A program made the position numbers and the translations under genes. The notes beneath the pieces are model-generated. The model searched no databases, was not told the DNA's origin, and worked only from the letters and a program-made list of their open reading frames with translations. From JAJFUE01 sp039683515 (GTDB lineage: Bacteria; Sumerlaeota; Sumerlaeia; MVZB01), in NCBI GenBank assembly GCA_039683515.1, contig JBDKRG010000035.1, forward strand, positions 1 to 64,000: 64,000 nucleotides of DNA, read 5' to 3'. Shown here piece after piece: positions 1-7,111 of this stretch (position 1 is the first letter of the stretch; each line of letters begins with the position of its first letter).

Positions 1-150
1 GCACGACGCACCGGCCTTTGCCGAGGCTTCGGCTGGCAAGACGATTACGATTACGAGCACGAGCACGAGCACGACGCACCGGCCTTTGCCGAGGCTTCGG
101 CTGGCAAGACGATTACGATTACGATTACGAGCACGAGCACGACGCACGGA
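1..150. repeat. Short tandem repeats (GATTAC)n / (GAGCAC)n / GACGCAC with duplicated 70-bp unit
   Basis: The window opens inside a repeat block. A unit of about 70 bp, containing the words GACGCAC, CTTTGCCGAGGCTTCGGC and runs of GATTAC then GAGCAC, occurs twice (about 1-70 and 71-145). The same hexamer words recur at 42370-42510, so this is a dispersed family and not a local slippage product. The remaining 151-267 is AT-containing leader DNA ahead of the first gene, with no clear promoter. Confidence 0.8.
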
Positions 151-267
151 AAATGAGATCAAGGCGGGGGTTGACTCGGTAAGGCGAAGCGTATACTTTT
201 CGACTCACGGCACGCGACAATTCAAGATCCGAGTGCGGGTGCCGATAACCTGATCTGGGTTCAGACG

Positions 268-1521
268 ATGGCCGATCCGCGTCAATACCAGTATCTCCTT
301 GCCCGCCTCGCGAGGGCGGACGGTTGCGCGTCGTGGCAGAAGTTCAAGTCCAAGGCGCGGTGGATCGACCTGTCGACCAGCGACCTGTCCGGGCGCGACC
401 TGAGCGGCTACGACCTGAGCGGGATCAACCTTTCAACCGCGCTGCTGGGCGGGGCGTGCCTGCGCGGGACCGATTTCACCGGCGCCAACCTGAGTTTCGC
501 CGACCTGCGCGGGGCCGACCTGCGCGGGGCCAAGCTCGAGAAGGCCGACCTCGGCTCAGCCAACCTGCGCGAGGCCTGCCTGACCGACGCGACGCTCATC
601 GAGGCCAACCTGCGCGGGGCGCGGCTGATCGGGGCCGACCTGCTCGGGGCCGACCTCGGCCGGGCAAACCTGAGCGGGGCCGATCTGCAGGGCGCCACGA
701 TCAAATACGCCGACCTGCAGGGCGCCACGGTCGAGGGCGCCAACGTCGCCCAGGCCGTGATCACCGGCATCGTCGCCGCCGCCGAGACCGCCCAGGCCTG
801 GCGCAACGACCCGCAGGTCGTGAAGGAAGAACGCGTCTACAAGCCGCTTTCGGGGCGGCTGAGCGGCGTGCGGCCCGAGGCGCCCGAAGCCCAGGCCCTG
901 ACGGTGGTCCCGAAACCGCAGCCGCAGCCGCAAAAGCCCCTGCCGAGACCTCAGCCCGCCGCCAGGCCGGCGGAGAAACCGGCCGCCAAGGCCGAGCCGT
1001 TCGAAATCCCGGTCCGCGCCGTCGAACCCGACCTGAACACGCTCCAGGGGTGCGCGCTCGTGCTCGGGATCGCGCCCGACGCCGACCAGGTCGAGATCGT
1101 CAAGGCGTTCCGGCGCAAGGCCAAGATTTATCACCCGGACAAGGTGCGCCACCTCGACGAGGCGCAGCAGGCCCTGGCCACCGAGGAGTTCCACCGGCTG
1201 CTGGTCGCCTACGAGCGGATGACCGGCCGCGAGCGCCGGCCGCTGGTCGGGATCGTGTGGGTTCCCGGCGTGCCGCGGTTCAGCTCGCCGTACGAATACA
1301 CGATCGAGCACTACGAGGCGCTGGTGGCGGCCAATCCCAACAACATCAACCTGATCTATAACCTGGCGTGGAAATACTTCGACGAGGGCCAGGCCGAGAG
1401 GGCCTACGAAGGCTTCCAGCGCGTGCTCTCAATCGACCCCAACGACGAGGACGCGGTCTACAACCTCATGATCGTCAAGCTCTACGTCGAGCTCCTCCTG
1501 CCCGAACCGGAAATGAATTAG
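268..1521 (+). CDS. Pentapeptide-repeat / DnaJ-domain / TPR fusion protein
   Basis: This 417-residue protein has three modules. Residues about 36-165 are pentapeptide repeats of the A(D/N)LxG type, predicted to fold as a right-handed quadrilateral beta helix. Residues 170-250 are a Pro/Lys/Ala-rich linker. Residues about 257-322 form a J domain with the diagnostic HPD at 289-291, and residues 355-400 look like one or two TPR units. A J domain normally stimulates the ATPase of a DnaK-type Hsp70, so a co-chaperone or targeting role is inferred. There is no signal peptide, so the protein is probably cytoplasmic. It converges on the next gene with a 13-bp gap. The domains are clear; the cellular role is unknown. 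Confidence 0.85.
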   Translation: MADPRQYQYLLARLARADGCASWQKFKSKARWIDLSTSDLSGRDLSGYDLSGINLSTALLGGACLRGTDFTGANLSFADLRGADLRGAKLEKADLGSANLREACLTDATLIEANLRGARLIGADLLGADLGRANLSGADLQGATIKYADLQGATVEGANVAQAVITGIVAAAETAQAWRNDPQVVKEERVYKPLSGRLSGVRPEAPEAQALTVVPKPQPQPQKPLPRPQPAARPAEKPAAKAEPFEIPVRAVEPDLNTLQGCALVLGIAPDADQVEIVKAFRRKAKIYHPDKVRHLDEAQQALATEEFHRLLVAYERMTGRERRPLVGIVWVPGVPRFSSPYEYTIEHYEALVAANPNNINLIYNLAWKYFDEGQAERAYEGFQRVLSIDPNDEDAVYNLMIVKLYVELLLPEPEMN

Positions 1522-1534
1522 AACGCCCGGGATC

Positions 1535-1885
1535 CTATCTCTTTTGCCGCGCTCCGAAGAAATAACCGAACATCAACAAGAGAAGCGGTTGCAGGATGGT
1601 CGAAACGAACCCTGTGACCATTTCGAAAATACTTTTCAGGGCGGCGATTTTGGGCGTCAGGTTTTGGGGTTCAGTAAAGTAAACAATCAGGTAGCCGAGG
1701 AAGATGGGGACAAGAATGGTCAAACCGAAAATGATGATGAGATAGCGTGCGATGAGTCCAATGTGGATTGCCTTGACTGCCTGGATATTTCGCGCGTCGA
1801 CGAGGCGGACTTTGGAGTCTTCCGTGAGAGTAATCGTTTGCGGTGCTTCTTCCGGGGTGCGGTTTTCGATCTCCATTTTTTGCAA
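1535..1885 (-). CDS. Small two-TM membrane protein
   Basis: This 116-residue product starts at TTG (an in-frame ATG lies three codons later). It has an acidic, soluble N-terminus of about 45 residues followed by two hydrophobic segments (about 48-70 and 88-108) and a basic C-terminal tail, so it is a small inner-membrane protein. No family is recognised. Its base composition is more AT-rich than that of its neighbours. An upstream ORF in the adjacent frame overlaps its start (see 1720-2004), and the real protein may be longer. Confidence 0.6.
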   Translation of the reverse strand: MQKMEIENRTPEEAPQTITLTEDSKVRLVDARNIQAVKAIHIGLIARYLIIIFGLTILVPIFLGYLIVYFTEPQNLTPKIAALKSIFEMVTGFVSTILQPLLLLMFGYFFGARQKR

Positions 1886-2004
1886 CTCATTTCTTCCCTG
1901 AATCGGTCGCGCCAGGGAACGGCTTCAAAAGATTGTCGGATTTCCGGGAAAACGCACCCCGTAAAGACGGTCAACTCCTCCTCATCCAAAGAGCCAATCT
2001 CCAT
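1720..2004 (-). pseudogene. Possible 5' part of the 1535-1885 gene, separated by a frameshift at an A6 run
   Basis: An ATG at 2004 opens a reading frame whose first ~43 residues look like ordinary protein (acidic start, then FPEIRQSFEAVPWRDRF) before it degenerates into a basic, Ser/Arg-rich shadow of the membrane-protein gene. The transition coincides with six consecutive A residues on the minus strand (about 1873-1878), where a shift of one base would join this segment to the membrane protein. It could be a disrupted gene, a sequencing or assembly error, a programmed shift, or simply an overlapping ORF. I favour a single longer gene. Confidence 0.35.
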
Positions 2005-2251
2005 TATTTAAATCCCAGGGAGAAGACGCTGTGTATCTCGGCCCATAAAGCTACTAAACGCGGAAAGAAAAGTCCAGAGAATTTTATATATAGATTACTT
2101 ATCAAATCTTCCACTATGCCGCGCATGTTACCGCGAAGGCTTCGTAAGTGCATGTATAATAGCGTTGTGCAAGAATTTGGATTAAAACCGGACGGGGCTG
2201 GATCCCAATCATTGAAATCTTTATGGTTATGTATAAAATATCTAAATAGTG
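2005..2251. other. AT-rich intergenic stretch upstream of mraZ
   Basis: About 250 bp, clearly more AT-rich than the surroundings. Open frames here have no convincing codon structure. I see no RNA gene or repeat. It separates the divergently transcribed small membrane protein gene and mraZ, so promoters for both may lie here. Confidence 0.4.
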
Positions 2252-2280
2252 TTGACAAAAGGTGGTAAAAGGTGGATATT
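2252..2280 (+). promoter_or_regulatory. Sigma-70-like promoter of mraZ
   Basis: A consensus -35 hexamer TTGACA (2252-2257) is followed after exactly 17 bp by GATATT (2275-2280; four of six matches to TATAAT). Transcription would start about 2287, giving a leader of about 90 nt. MraZ-type operator repeats overlap the spacer and the -10 element. Confidence 0.65.
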
Positions 2281-2306
2281 TGTGGAGCGTTGCTGGGAGG
2301 TTGTGG
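2262..2306 (+). promoter_or_regulatory. Putative MraZ operator: GTGG direct repeats on a 10-bp pitch
   Basis: GTGG occurs at 2262, 2272 and 2282, with CTGGG at 2293 and GTGG again at 2303. The spacing is 10, 10, about 11 and 10 bp. Characterised MraZ proteins bind direct TGGG/GTGG repeats with about one helical turn spacing in their own promoter. The array here lies between the -35 and the start of transcription, consistent with autorepression. Binding is inferred. Confidence 0.65.
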
Positions 2307-2375
2307 AAAAGACCGAGGGCTGTTTTTGGAGAAACAACTGAGGAAATCAACGTTGGGGGCGCAACGAGGCAGTCG

Positions 2376-2888
2376 ATGGACGCCGTTTTTCTCGGAAACG
2401 AGCAGATGACGATCGACCAGAAGGGTCGCGTGGGGATCCCCGCCCGTTTCGTGTCGGTGTTGCGGGCGATCGAAGGCGACAGTTTCGGCAGTGTCGGCGT
2501 GATGATGACGCCGGATCGGTCGATCAAAATGATGCCGTCGAGTTATTTTCGCGGAGAGGTCGAACGCTGGCGCCGTCTGGATGACCGAATCGCGGAAGAG
2601 CGAATCATCCTGAACCTGGCGACTTCGTTGGCGGAATTGATCGCGCTGGACAGGCAGAACCGGATTGGCCTGAACCCGATGATGATGGAACTGGCCGGGA
2701 TCGACAGGCAGGTGATCATTGTCGGCAATATCAAATTCATGCAGCTGTTCGATTCCGGCGTGTGGCGTGACATGTACGAGAGGAACCTCGGTCGCTGGGG
2801 TGAGGCGGCCGCAGACGTCGCCCGTCGCGCCGCCGCGCCGCCGCCGGTCCAATATATCATCAACCCTCTGCGGGACGCGGGGGGATGA
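2376..2888 (+). CDS. mraZ: MraZ transcriptional regulator
   Basis: The 170-residue product contains two SpoVT/AbrB-like half-domains, each with the MraZ signature: DQKGRVGIPARF near the N-terminus and LDRQNRIGLNP in the second half. The start FLGNEQMTID matches the usual FxGxYxxxID opening. I chose ATG 2376 because it aligns with family starts and has GAGG upstream; a longer frame from 2262 would translate the operator. The C-terminal ~30 residues (Ala/Pro-rich) exceed the usual ~145-residue length. MraZ normally heads the division and cell-wall (dcw) cluster before rsmH; here the next gene encodes an unrelated ribbon-helix-helix protein, so this copy is displaced or a paralogue. Confidence 0.88.
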   Translation: MDAVFLGNEQMTIDQKGRVGIPARFVSVLRAIEGDSFGSVGVMMTPDRSIKMMPSSYFRGEVERWRRLDDRIAEERIILNLATSLAELIALDRQNRIGLNPMMMELAGIDRQVIIVGNIKFMQLFDSGVWRDMYERNLGRWGEAAADVARRAAAPPPVQYIINPLRDAGG

Positions 2889-3163
2889 GGCGCACCGTCC
2901 CCTGCCGAACGGGGGGTGCGACGGTTTCATTCTGGAATGCAAACGAGGAGTTGTTGTGGGTTTTCCCTTTTGTTTTTCGGCTCCCTGGGCCATCATGCGA
3001 CGGCACCGTCGGCGCAGCCCGCCACGCGGGTGTTCCTGGCCCTGGGGATCGCGGTCAACGGGGAACCGTTGAGGGGCCGTTTGCCGGAGGGAGGATGGAC
3101 GTGATCGCGTTTCATGATGGCGAGGACCGGCGAACCAAATCATTGAATCAAGGAGTCTCTATT

Positions 3164-3382
3164 GTGGCAAAGGAACTGAAGAAAATTAACCTGAACGTCC
3201 CGGCGTCAGTGTATCGGGACCTTCAGCAGATTGCCGAGAGCACGGGGCGCAGCATGAGCGAAATCATCCGGTCGGGCATCAGCCTCGCCGGCTATGCGTA
3301 CCGCGCCCTGGAAAACGGCCAGACGCTGCAAATTGCCGGCCCTGACGGAAAACCGGTCAAAGAGATTCTGATTGTTCGGTAA
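3164..3382 (+). CDS. Ribbon-helix-helix (CopG/Arc-type) DNA-binding protein
   Basis: This is a 72-residue product starting at GTG, with AGGAG 8 nt upstream (3151-3155). The N-terminal half has the RHH pattern: a short beta strand (KKINLNVPASVYRDL), helix A (LQQIAESTGR) and a second helix (SMSEIIRSGISLAGYAY). Such dimers bind operator DNA as repressors or antitoxins. The C-terminal strand-rich tail (LQIAGPDGKPVKEILIV) is common in stand-alone RHH proteins. The 275 bp between mraZ and this gene show no gene or clear signal. No toxin gene follows directly, so it is more likely a free regulator. Confidence 0.75.
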   Translation: MAKELKKINLNVPASVYRDLQQIAESTGRSMSEIIRSGISLAGYAYRALENGQTLQIAGPDGKPVKEILIVR

Positions 3383-3603
3383 GAGACGGAGCCGTCTTGC
3401 GAATCAGTCCTGCCCTCGAAGTGTGGCATTTATTCGGTTACTCATCTCTTAAATATTAGGGTTCGTGTTTTCGCCGGGATGCGCGGGCGGCGCCAAGGCT
3501 TCCGCGGGCGCGCATGGCCGATATCAATTTCCTTCCGACCTTTTTTGCCCAGGGGGGCTCTGCTATAACGTGAGGCAAAGGAGGTCAGTCATGGATCGGG
3601 GCG

Positions 3604-3984
3604 ATGCTCGAGGACGCGGGGGGGCGCGATTACATTTGCGCGATGCAGCCGAGGACCGATGTGAAGCCGGGTCTGGAGCAGGAATTGACGCTGACGATCC
3701 GCGGGACGGTTGTGCTGAAGGCCACCGTGGTCGATGAAAATCAGAAGCCGGTCAGCGGGTTTCAGGCGAGCATCTACGACGGGGCGGCTCTGATCCCGAT
3801 GGCGCAGGTTGACGGCAATCAGCTGATGGCGCACGTGCCGGCCGGGATTGCCAGGGTTGTTCTGACGAAGGCGGGCAAGACGATTTACGATGGGAAGATC
3901 GACGTGAATGGGCAGGCGGAGGTGTTTACGACGACGGTCACGGCGACGCCGAGTGGCTCTCCGACCGCGAACCGGCCGGGGTAA
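3604..3984 (+). CDS. Beta-sandwich (carboxypeptidase-regulatory-like) protein, possibly 5'-frameshifted
   Basis: Residues about 25-110 have the alternating strand pattern of a CarboxypepD_reg/SpaA-like domain (LTIRGTVVLKATVVDENQKPVSGFQ, then PAGIARVVLTKAG). No signal peptide is visible in this frame. A strong ribosome-binding site (AAGGAGG near 3580) serves an ATG at 3591 in another frame that soon leaves sensible protein. The start is therefore doubtful, and a one-base shift between 3591 and about 3625 (near a seven-G run) may have broken the gene. The 3' end overlaps the convergent next gene by 47 bp. Confidence 0.45.
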   Translation: MLEDAGGRDYICAMQPRTDVKPGLEQELTLTIRGTVVLKATVVDENQKPVSGFQASIYDGAALIPMAQVDGNQLMAHVPAGIARVVLTKAGKTIYDGKIDVNGQAEVFTTTVTATPSGSPTANRPG

Positions 3985-4624
3985 TCACCGTGCCGCCGCG
4001 GTTCATGACGGAGAGGTCCAGCGTGGGGCGCTTGCGCTTCAGGTCGTAGACGCAGAACCAGGCGCCGGTGTGGTTGTTGGGGGCGGCGTGGCCGCTGAAC
4101 CGGATCAGGACCGCGTCGCCGGTCGCCGACCATGCGATCGCATCCGTGTAAGAATGGTCGAAGTTGTCTTTGAAATCAGGGTGTTTCTGCGAGAAAAACG
4201 TATGAATTTCGCTCGTCAGGTCCAACCTGGATTCCTTGTATTCGAGGGCGCTCGCGCGATCATACAAATCCGCAGTCGCCAGGTTGCTCAGGCGGTGGTT
4301 GTTCACGATGAGATGCTGCTCGTCGGGAGAGAACAGGATGGACTCGATCCAGCGGCTGTATGCGCAAAGAAGTCGCCGGTTCTTGCCGTCGGGCGAGGCG
4401 AGCCAGATTTCGCCGCCGCCGTCGGGGTTGCCGTAATACTCGACGCTGATGTCCCGCCGGGGGGACGATTCGGTTTTCTTGAGGGGCCACTCGGGACTGG
4501 GCCGCGAGGCAACGGTCGGGGTGGTGGCTTGATCGCGAGTCGGAATCGGGACGGCCGACCGGGCGTCAGCGTTTGATACCAATAATTGAAAAAGAATCCA
4601 GACCGATAGAAAAACGGCGCGCAT
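3938..4624 (-). CDS. Secreted TolB/WD40-like PD40 repeat protein
   Basis: This 228-residue protein has an N-terminal signal peptide (residues about 1-22, cleavage near ADA-RS). The middle holds PD40-type beta-propeller blades: GGGEIWLASPDGKNRRLL, WIESILFSPDEQHLIVNN and AIAWSATGDAVLIRF. These are characteristic of TolB-like propellers. Only two or three blades are present, too few for a closed propeller, so it may be truncated or oligomeric. It lies downstream of the RelE/Phd pair on the same strand (24-bp gap after relE). The function is unknown. Confidence 0.65.
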   Translation of the reverse strand: MRAVFLSVWILFQLLVSNADARSAVPIPTRDQATTPTVASRPSPEWPLKKTESSPRRDISVEYYGNPDGGGEIWLASPDGKNRRLLCAYSRWIESILFSPDEQHLIVNNHRLSNLATADLYDRASALEYKESRLDLTSEIHTFFSQKHPDFKDNFDHSYTDAIAWSATGDAVLIRFSGHAAPNNHTGAWFCVYDLKRKRPTLDLSVMNRGGTVITPAGSRSESHSASP

Positions 4625-4648
4625 AAAATGTCCGATAACAAAAAGAAT

Positions 4649-4915
4649 TCAGCGCGTGCGGCGATACACATCACGCCGATGGCCTATTTCAACGACAAGC
4701 ACGATCAACTCCCTGTCGCGAATTTCGTAAAGCACTCGAAAATTGCCGATTCGAATTCTCCAACCATCATCCGTTCCAACAAGTTTTACCGCGCCTGCGG
4801 GGCGTGGGTTGTCGGCCAGGGTTTCCATGCGAATCAGAATGCGGTGTTGGTCACGCGTTTGCAGGCTGGCAAGTTGCTTCTCAGCGCGTGAGGTGAGGAT
4901 GACGTGGTAGGCCAT
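4649..4915 (-). CDS. RelE/ParE-family toxin
   Basis: This 88-residue protein has the full RelE signature: TSRAEKQLASL helix, a Leu/Arg-rich second helix, DNPRPAG, WRIRIGNFRVLYEI and a C-terminal strand ending GHRRDVYRR. Members cleave ribosome-bound mRNA or poison gyrase; this sequence is closer to the RelE mRNA-interferase branch (basic C-terminal His-Arg-Arg/Tyr-Arg cluster). The start lies 4 nt after the antitoxin stop, indicating one transcript with the antitoxin made first. Confidence 0.85.
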   Translation of the reverse strand: MAYHVILTSRAEKQLASLQTRDQHRILIRMETLADNPRPAGAVKLVGTDDGWRIRIGNFRVLYEIRDRELIVLVVEIGHRRDVYRRTR

Positions 4916-4919
4916 TGAT

Positions 4920-5192
4920 TCACAAGCCCAGCCGTTTTTTGATTTCCTTTAACGAAACACCGGGTTGCCCGCTTTTCTCGAATTGCCGCTTGGCGCGCTT
5001 AAACAATGCGGCATCGGCTCGGTCCTCGGCTTCTTTGCGCAGGCGTTCCAGTTTCTTGAAATCTTCCATTGGGACAAGCGCGGCCATGTCTTTGCCGCTC
5101 TGGCGTAGGATGATTGACTCGCGTTTGCTTGCGACTCGCCTCACAACACCTTTTAAATCGGCTTGGGCTTGGCTCGATGAAATTCTCGTCAT
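4920..5192 (-). CDS. Phd/YefM-family antitoxin
   Basis: A 90-residue product beginning MTRISSSQAQADL, with the Phd/YefM DNA-binding N-terminus (..A...L..VV..V......I.L..SGKDMAALVPMEDF) and a basic, helical C-terminus that should wrap the toxin. A longer in-frame start at 5240 would add 16 residues not typical of the family, so I use 5192. It is the first gene of the TA operon. The hybrid of Phd/YefM antitoxin and RelE toxin is the common YefM-YoeB/RelE-like arrangement. Confidence 0.83.
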   Translation of the reverse strand: MTRISSSQAQADLKGVVRRVASKRESIILRQSGKDMAALVPMEDFKKLERLRKEAEDRADAALFKRAKRQFEKSGQPGVSLKEIKKRLGL

Positions 5193-5307
5193 CTTAAATC
5201 TCCCTGCATTAGGATCACTCGTATTGAATCGGGCCGTCAATGGAAACGTGCGACGAAATAGCCGGCAATTTCGCGCCGGCTAGCTTGAAGAAGGCTGGAT
5301 GAATCGG

Positions 5308-7110
5308 TTACTCGAACGCGGGGCGGATGTCGCCGAACGTTGTCTGCCTGGGGAACTCGGCGAACAGCCTGTAGCCATCGGCGTAGGCGGCGGTGTGGAA
5401 CAGGACGGCGCGGCGGGACGGGTCTTCCCGGAGCCACGCGGCCACGGCGTCGTGCTCGTCGCGGCTCTTGACGCGGATCCCGATGACCTTCGCGTTCAGT
5501 TTGCGCGCGGCCTCGACGACGTTCATCGCCTTGCCGTAGTCGGTCACTTCGACGGGGATGATGTCGAGCGGCCGGCCGATGTATTCGCGCAGCGCCGTGA
5601 AGTATTGGTTGGGCGTTTCGTAATACCAGAGCGGGTACTCGTGGACGCCCTTCGAGACGACGATCCGCTCGTTAACGTCGATGGCGACGGGCTGGTTGCC
5701 GATCTCGGCGCCGGCGGCGGTTTTCTTGATCGGGGCCGAGCCGATGAGCGTCGCCTTCGTGCGCGCGCCGATCAGGAGGCCGCTGTAGCGGTCGGTCGGG
5801 AAGTAGACGTTCACGCCGCGCGCGGCGAGGTAGTAGGCTGCGTCCATCTTGCCGGGGTGGTCGCCGCAGCCGACGACGAGGTCGGCGTCGAGGGCGTCCC
5901 AGGCGACGCCGCTGATGCCGTGCGTGTCGTTGGAGATGGCCGTCCGGTCGTCGACGACGATCGTGCTCGGGTAGTCGATGATCTTGTCCTCGGAGATTTT
6001 GAAGCGCGGGTTGCCTTCGGCGTCGGGCGCGAACCAGTCGTCGCCGATTTTGACCGCCTTCATCCCCCACACCGGAACGACCCGGACGCCGGCGTCGCGC
6101 GCCAGCTCGGCCACGCGGGCGCCTTCGTGGGAGGGGTAGAGCGCGTCGGGGCTAAATTGCCACGGCGCGCTCGCGACGCGGAAGCCCTCGAGCCAGTCGC
6201 GGGTGACGCGGTCGGTCTGGCACTTGACGAGCGCCCCTTTCGGGACGCGGATGACCGACCGGCCGAGGATGATCCTGTGAAAATCCCCGCGCGGGGCGGG
6301 GTCTTTGACGTATTCGATTTTTTCGACGGGGGCGGCCGGGGCGGCCGATTTTCGGTATTTCCCGCCGAGCAGCGCGTCGCAGTATTTGACGCCCAGCGCG
6401 GAGATTTCTTTTTGCCTCGCGTCGCGGGTTGTCGCGCGCCGCATCGCATAGAGAGAGCGCGCGCGGGCGATGTAGGAAGGGTCGCTGCGCAGGATGCCGA
6501 GCGTCTGGTTGGCGAGCGCCAGTCCGTAAGGCCCGGTTTTGTCCGATGCGGCCATGCACCCGAAGTAGAGCTGGTAGAATTCGTCGAGACTGCCGTGTTC
6601 CATCCGGATCGAGGCGGGCGCGGTGGCGAAGTCGCAGCCCTCGGGTCGATGAACGGCAACCGCCTCCGGATTCGTGCGGCATCCGGAGGCGATCGCAAGC
6701 GCCAGGAACATGATCAGGAACGAGGCCACGTGCCCGCGGCCGAGCTTTGATGCCGCCCAAAGCACGAACCGCAGCAGGTGCATCGCGGCCAGCACGACTG
6801 CAAGGAGGATGAACGGGAAATATGTCATGCGCGGCGCGAGGCGGGCGATCGCCTCGGCGGTGCGCGAACCAAAGCCATATGCGCCGAAGCGCCTGATCAG
6901 GAACGCATCGAAATGTTCGATGCCCACGAACTCGGCCCACAGCGTCAGCGTCATCACGATCGCGATCGACACGAGGAACAGGATCTTCGGCCAGTGGCCG
7001 GTCGTTTCGCGACGCTTGAGGGCAAACCACAGCCGGCGGAACGGCATGAGGATCGCCAGGAACAGGTAGAAGACGCCGTTGATCCCGGCGCCGGGTACAC
7101 CAGCAATCAC
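5308..7110 (-). CDS. Large membrane-anchored protein coupled to a GT2 glycosyltransferase; unknown function
   Basis: This 600-residue product begins at GTG, 1 nt after the stop of the upstream glycosyltransferase gene, so the two are translationally coupled. There are hydrophobic segments at about 11-31, 43-63, 96-119 and 129-143. The last ends in LAIASGC (Cys144), which looks like a lipoprotein signal embedded in the chain. The remaining ~450 residues are soluble and mixed alpha/beta, with Rossmann-like strands (DLVVGCGDHPGKMDAAYYLAARG, LNAKVIGIRVKSR). I recognise no family. By context it should help synthesise, export or modify the GT2 product. Confidence 0.7.
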   Translation of the reverse strand: MIAGVPGAGINGVFYLFLAILMPFRRLWFALKRRETTGHWPKILFLVSIAIVMTLTLWAEFVGIEHFDAFLIRRFGAYGFGSRTAEAIARLAPRMTYFPFILLAVVLAAMHLLRFVLWAASKLGRGHVASFLIMFLALAIASGCRTNPEAVAVHRPEGCDFATAPASIRMEHGSLDEFYQLYFGCMAASDKTGPYGLALANQTLGILRSDPSYIARARSLYAMRRATTRDARQKEISALGVKYCDALLGGKYRKSAAPAAPVEKIEYVKDPAPRGDFHRIILGRSVIRVPKGALVKCQTDRVTRDWLEGFRVASAPWQFSPDALYPSHEGARVAELARDAGVRVVPVWGMKAVKIGDDWFAPDAEGNPRFKISEDKIIDYPSTIVVDDRTAISNDTHGISGVAWDALDADLVVGCGDHPGKMDAAYYLAARGVNVYFPTDRYSGLLIGARTKATLIGSAPIKKTAAGAEIGNQPVAIDVNERIVVSKGVHEYPLWYYETPNQYFTALREYIGRPLDIIPVEVTDYGKAMNVVEAARKLNAKVIGIRVKSRDEHDAVAAWLREDPSRRAVLFHTAAYADGYRLFAEFPRQTTFGDIRPAFE

Positions 7111-7111
7111 G

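Noticed and set aside
2262..2375. Extended mraZ start at 2262
   Set aside because: It would translate the promoter spacer and the GTGG operator; family starts match 2376.
2004..3143. 379-codon frame on the minus strand over mraZ
   Set aside because: It spans the mraZ gene and two AT-rich gaps and has no recognisable motif.
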